From contig NZ_FTMM01000003.1 in NCBI RefSeq assembly GCF_900156075.1, positions 1 through 64,000 of the forward strand: 64,000 nucleotides of DNA. The letters are read 5' to 3'. The translations under genes were made by a program, and so were the position numbers. Numbering within the stretch: position 1 is the stretch's first letter; each line of letters begins with the position of its first letter. Below, piece after piece: positions 62,712 through 64,000 of this stretch. The notes under the pieces are model-generated. The model saw nothing but the letters and a program-made list of their open reading frames with translations. It was not told where the DNA came from and did not search any database. The stretch is from Chryseobacterium sp. RU37D (GTDB taxonomy: Bacteria > Bacteroidota > Bacteroidia > Flavobacteriales > Weeksellaceae).

Positions 62712-64000
62712 GTATTTAAAGAAGACAAAAATTATCGCAACACTTGGTCCGGCGTCATCGTCGAAGGAAGTAATGTTAGGACTAATGAGAGCAGGTGTTG
62801 ATGTTTTTAGAATAAATTTCTCACATGCAGATTACGACTTGGTTCGAAAAAATATTGAAATCATCAGAGAGCTTAATCAAGAGCATGGTTTTTCTGTAGG
62901 AATTCTTGGAGATTTGCAAGGCCCTAAGCTGAGAGTAGGTGTTGTAAAAGAGGGCTCTTATCTTAACCCAGGAGATATCCTTACTTTCACAAATGAAAAA
63001 ATAGAAGGTGATTCTACGAAGGTTTATATGACCTACCAACAATTCCCACAGGATGTAAAAGTGGGAGAAAGAATTTTGATCGATGATGGAAAATTGGTTT
63101 TGGAAGTTATTGAAACTAATGAAAAAGATACGGTAAAGGCAAAAACCATTCAAGGGGGACCTCTAAGCTCTAAGAAAGGAGTAAACCTTCCTAATACAAA
63201 CGTTTCCCTTCCTGCCTTAACGGAAAAAGACATTCAGGATGCCAATTTTATGCTTGACCAGGAAGTCGACTGGATTGCACTTTCTTTCGTTCGCCATGCT
63301 CAGGATATTATCGATTTAAAGGAATTAATTGCAAAACATCCGAACGGTAAATTCAAAACTCCGATTATCGCGAAGATTGAAAAGCCAGAAGGTGTAAAAA
63401 ATATTGACCAGATCTTATTGGAATGCGACGGATTAATGGTTGCCCGTGGAGATTTAGGTGTTGAAGTTCCGATGGAAGAAGTTCCAGCCATCCAGAAAAA
63501 TCTTGTTGAAAAAGCGAGATTTTATTCCAAGCCTGTTATCATCGCAACGCAGATGATGGAAACCATGATCAACAGCTTAACTCCGACGAGAGCTGAGGTA
63601 AATGATGTTGCTAACTCTGTATTGGACGGAGCTGATGCAGTGATGCTTTCAGGAGAGACTTCTGTAGGAAGATATCCGGTACAGGTAGTGGAAAATATGG
63701 CTAAAATTGTGAAAAACATAGAAATGACTCATTTTTACCAGCACAAAAATGAGCCTATTGAGAAAGATTTCAATTGTATCGATGAAAGATTCATTACAAA
63801 CAGGGTTTGCCTTGCTGCCGTAAGAATCGCAAAAACGACCAATGTATCTGCCATTGTTACTTTAACCAGCTCAGGATATACAGCTTTCCAGCTGTCTGCA
63901 CACAGGCCAAACTCTCATATCATTGTTTACAGTGGTAATAAAAGGGTAATCACGATGCTAAACCTTCTTTGGGGTGTTCACGCTTATTATTACGATATGA
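62704..64000 (+). CDS. pyk: Pyruvate kinase (3' end outside window)
   Basis: 432 codons visible from ATG 62704 (MNKYLKKTKIIATLGPASSS); the gene continues past the window. Catalyses phosphoenolpyruvate to pyruvate with ADP. Conserved pieces: FRINFSHADYD, GDLQGPKLRVG, IDDGKLVLEV, the signature IIAKIEKPEGVKNID, ARGDLGVEVPMEEVP and the cation/phosphate-site MLSGETSVGRYPV. A C-terminal domain has begun. It overlaps the previous gene and likely shares the rnc transcript. Confidence 0.97.
   Translation, partial: MNKYLKKTKIIATLGPASSSKEVMLGLMRAGVDVFRINFSHADYDLVRKNIEIIRELNQEHGFSVGILGDLQGPKLRVGVVKEGSYLNPGDILTFTNEKIEGDSTKVYMTYQQFPQDVKVGERILIDDGKLVLEVIETNEKDTVKAKTIQGGPLSSKKGVNLPNTNVSLPALTEKDIQDANFMLDQEVDWIALSFVRHAQDIIDLKELIAKHPNGKFKTPIIAKIEKPEGVKNIDQILLECDGLMVARGDLGVEVPMEEVPAIQKNLVEKARFYSKPVIIATQMMETMINSLTPTRAEVNDVANSVLDGADAVMLSGETSVGRYPVQVVENMAKIVKNIEMTHFYQHKNEPIEKDFNCIDERFITNRVCLAAVRIAKTTNVSAIVTLTSSGYTAFQLSAHRPNSHIIVYSGNKRVITMLNLLWGVHAYYYDM

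Overview
The window reads as a chromosomal segment of a Bacteroidota bacterium, most likely Chryseobacterium or a close Weeksellaceae relative. Evidence: AT-rich DNA; three proteins with type IX secretion (T9SS) C-terminal sorting domains; Bacteroidota marker families (DUF3467, DUF5777, IPExxxVDY); several promoters of the TTTG-N16..20-TAnnTTTG type and no obvious Shine-Dalgarno dependence. Genus is inferred from memory of gene content, not from a search.

Layout. 1-9 kb: a transposase cut by the window edge beside a gene fragment, then metabolic genes (GH13 amylase, type B carboxylesterase, AraC regulator divergent from a frameshifted zinc alcohol dehydrogenase, HxlR regulator divergent from an NmrA-type reductase, NPP-type phosphodiesterase). 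9-11.4 kb: a small polymorphic-toxin/immunity island in decay (a shrunken toxin chimera, DUF4304-like immunity gene, two related small genes, one stub, one gene with an internal stop). 11.4-21.4 kb: envelope genes, including a five-gene operon (DUF5777 barrel, heme c lipoprotein, YceI, ankyrin, T9SS protein) next to a Crp/Fnr regulator with a Crp-like site at its promoter, then a TonB-dependent receptor and a large T9SS beta-propeller protein.

21.6-49.3 kb is the core translation/transcription block, read on the minus strand: rpsU, xerC-like recombinase, hpf, tRNA cluster, tuf, tRNA-Trp, secE, nusG, rplKAJL, rpoBC, DUF3467. Insertions or changes in it are a C1q-like secreted protein gene between nusG and rplK, a CusCBA-type efflux system plus two-component system and a secreted chorismate mutase between the tRNAs and tuf, a tandem duplication of Gly-Tyr-Thr tRNAs, and a second DUF3467 copy whose 5' end is replaced by a perfect palindrome.

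48.8-50.6 kb: ssrA (tmRNA) followed by a decayed tyrosine integrase, the scar of an element integrated at tmRNA. 50.7-59.6 kb: accessory genes with long AT-rich, decayed gaps (T9SS protein, M15 endolysin-like peptidase, trimeric-fibre-like surface protein, alpha-carbonic anhydrase plus porin, an orphan asparagine-synthase-like enzyme). 60-64 kb: acpP, fabF, rnc, an IPExxxVDY gene and the 5' part of pyk, overlapping in one direction. Several dispersed repeats (CATTCCG arms, CTGTCTCAAAAG arms, GTTTCGGCG palindromes) punctuate intergenic space. I see no CRISPR array, rRNA gene or replication origin.
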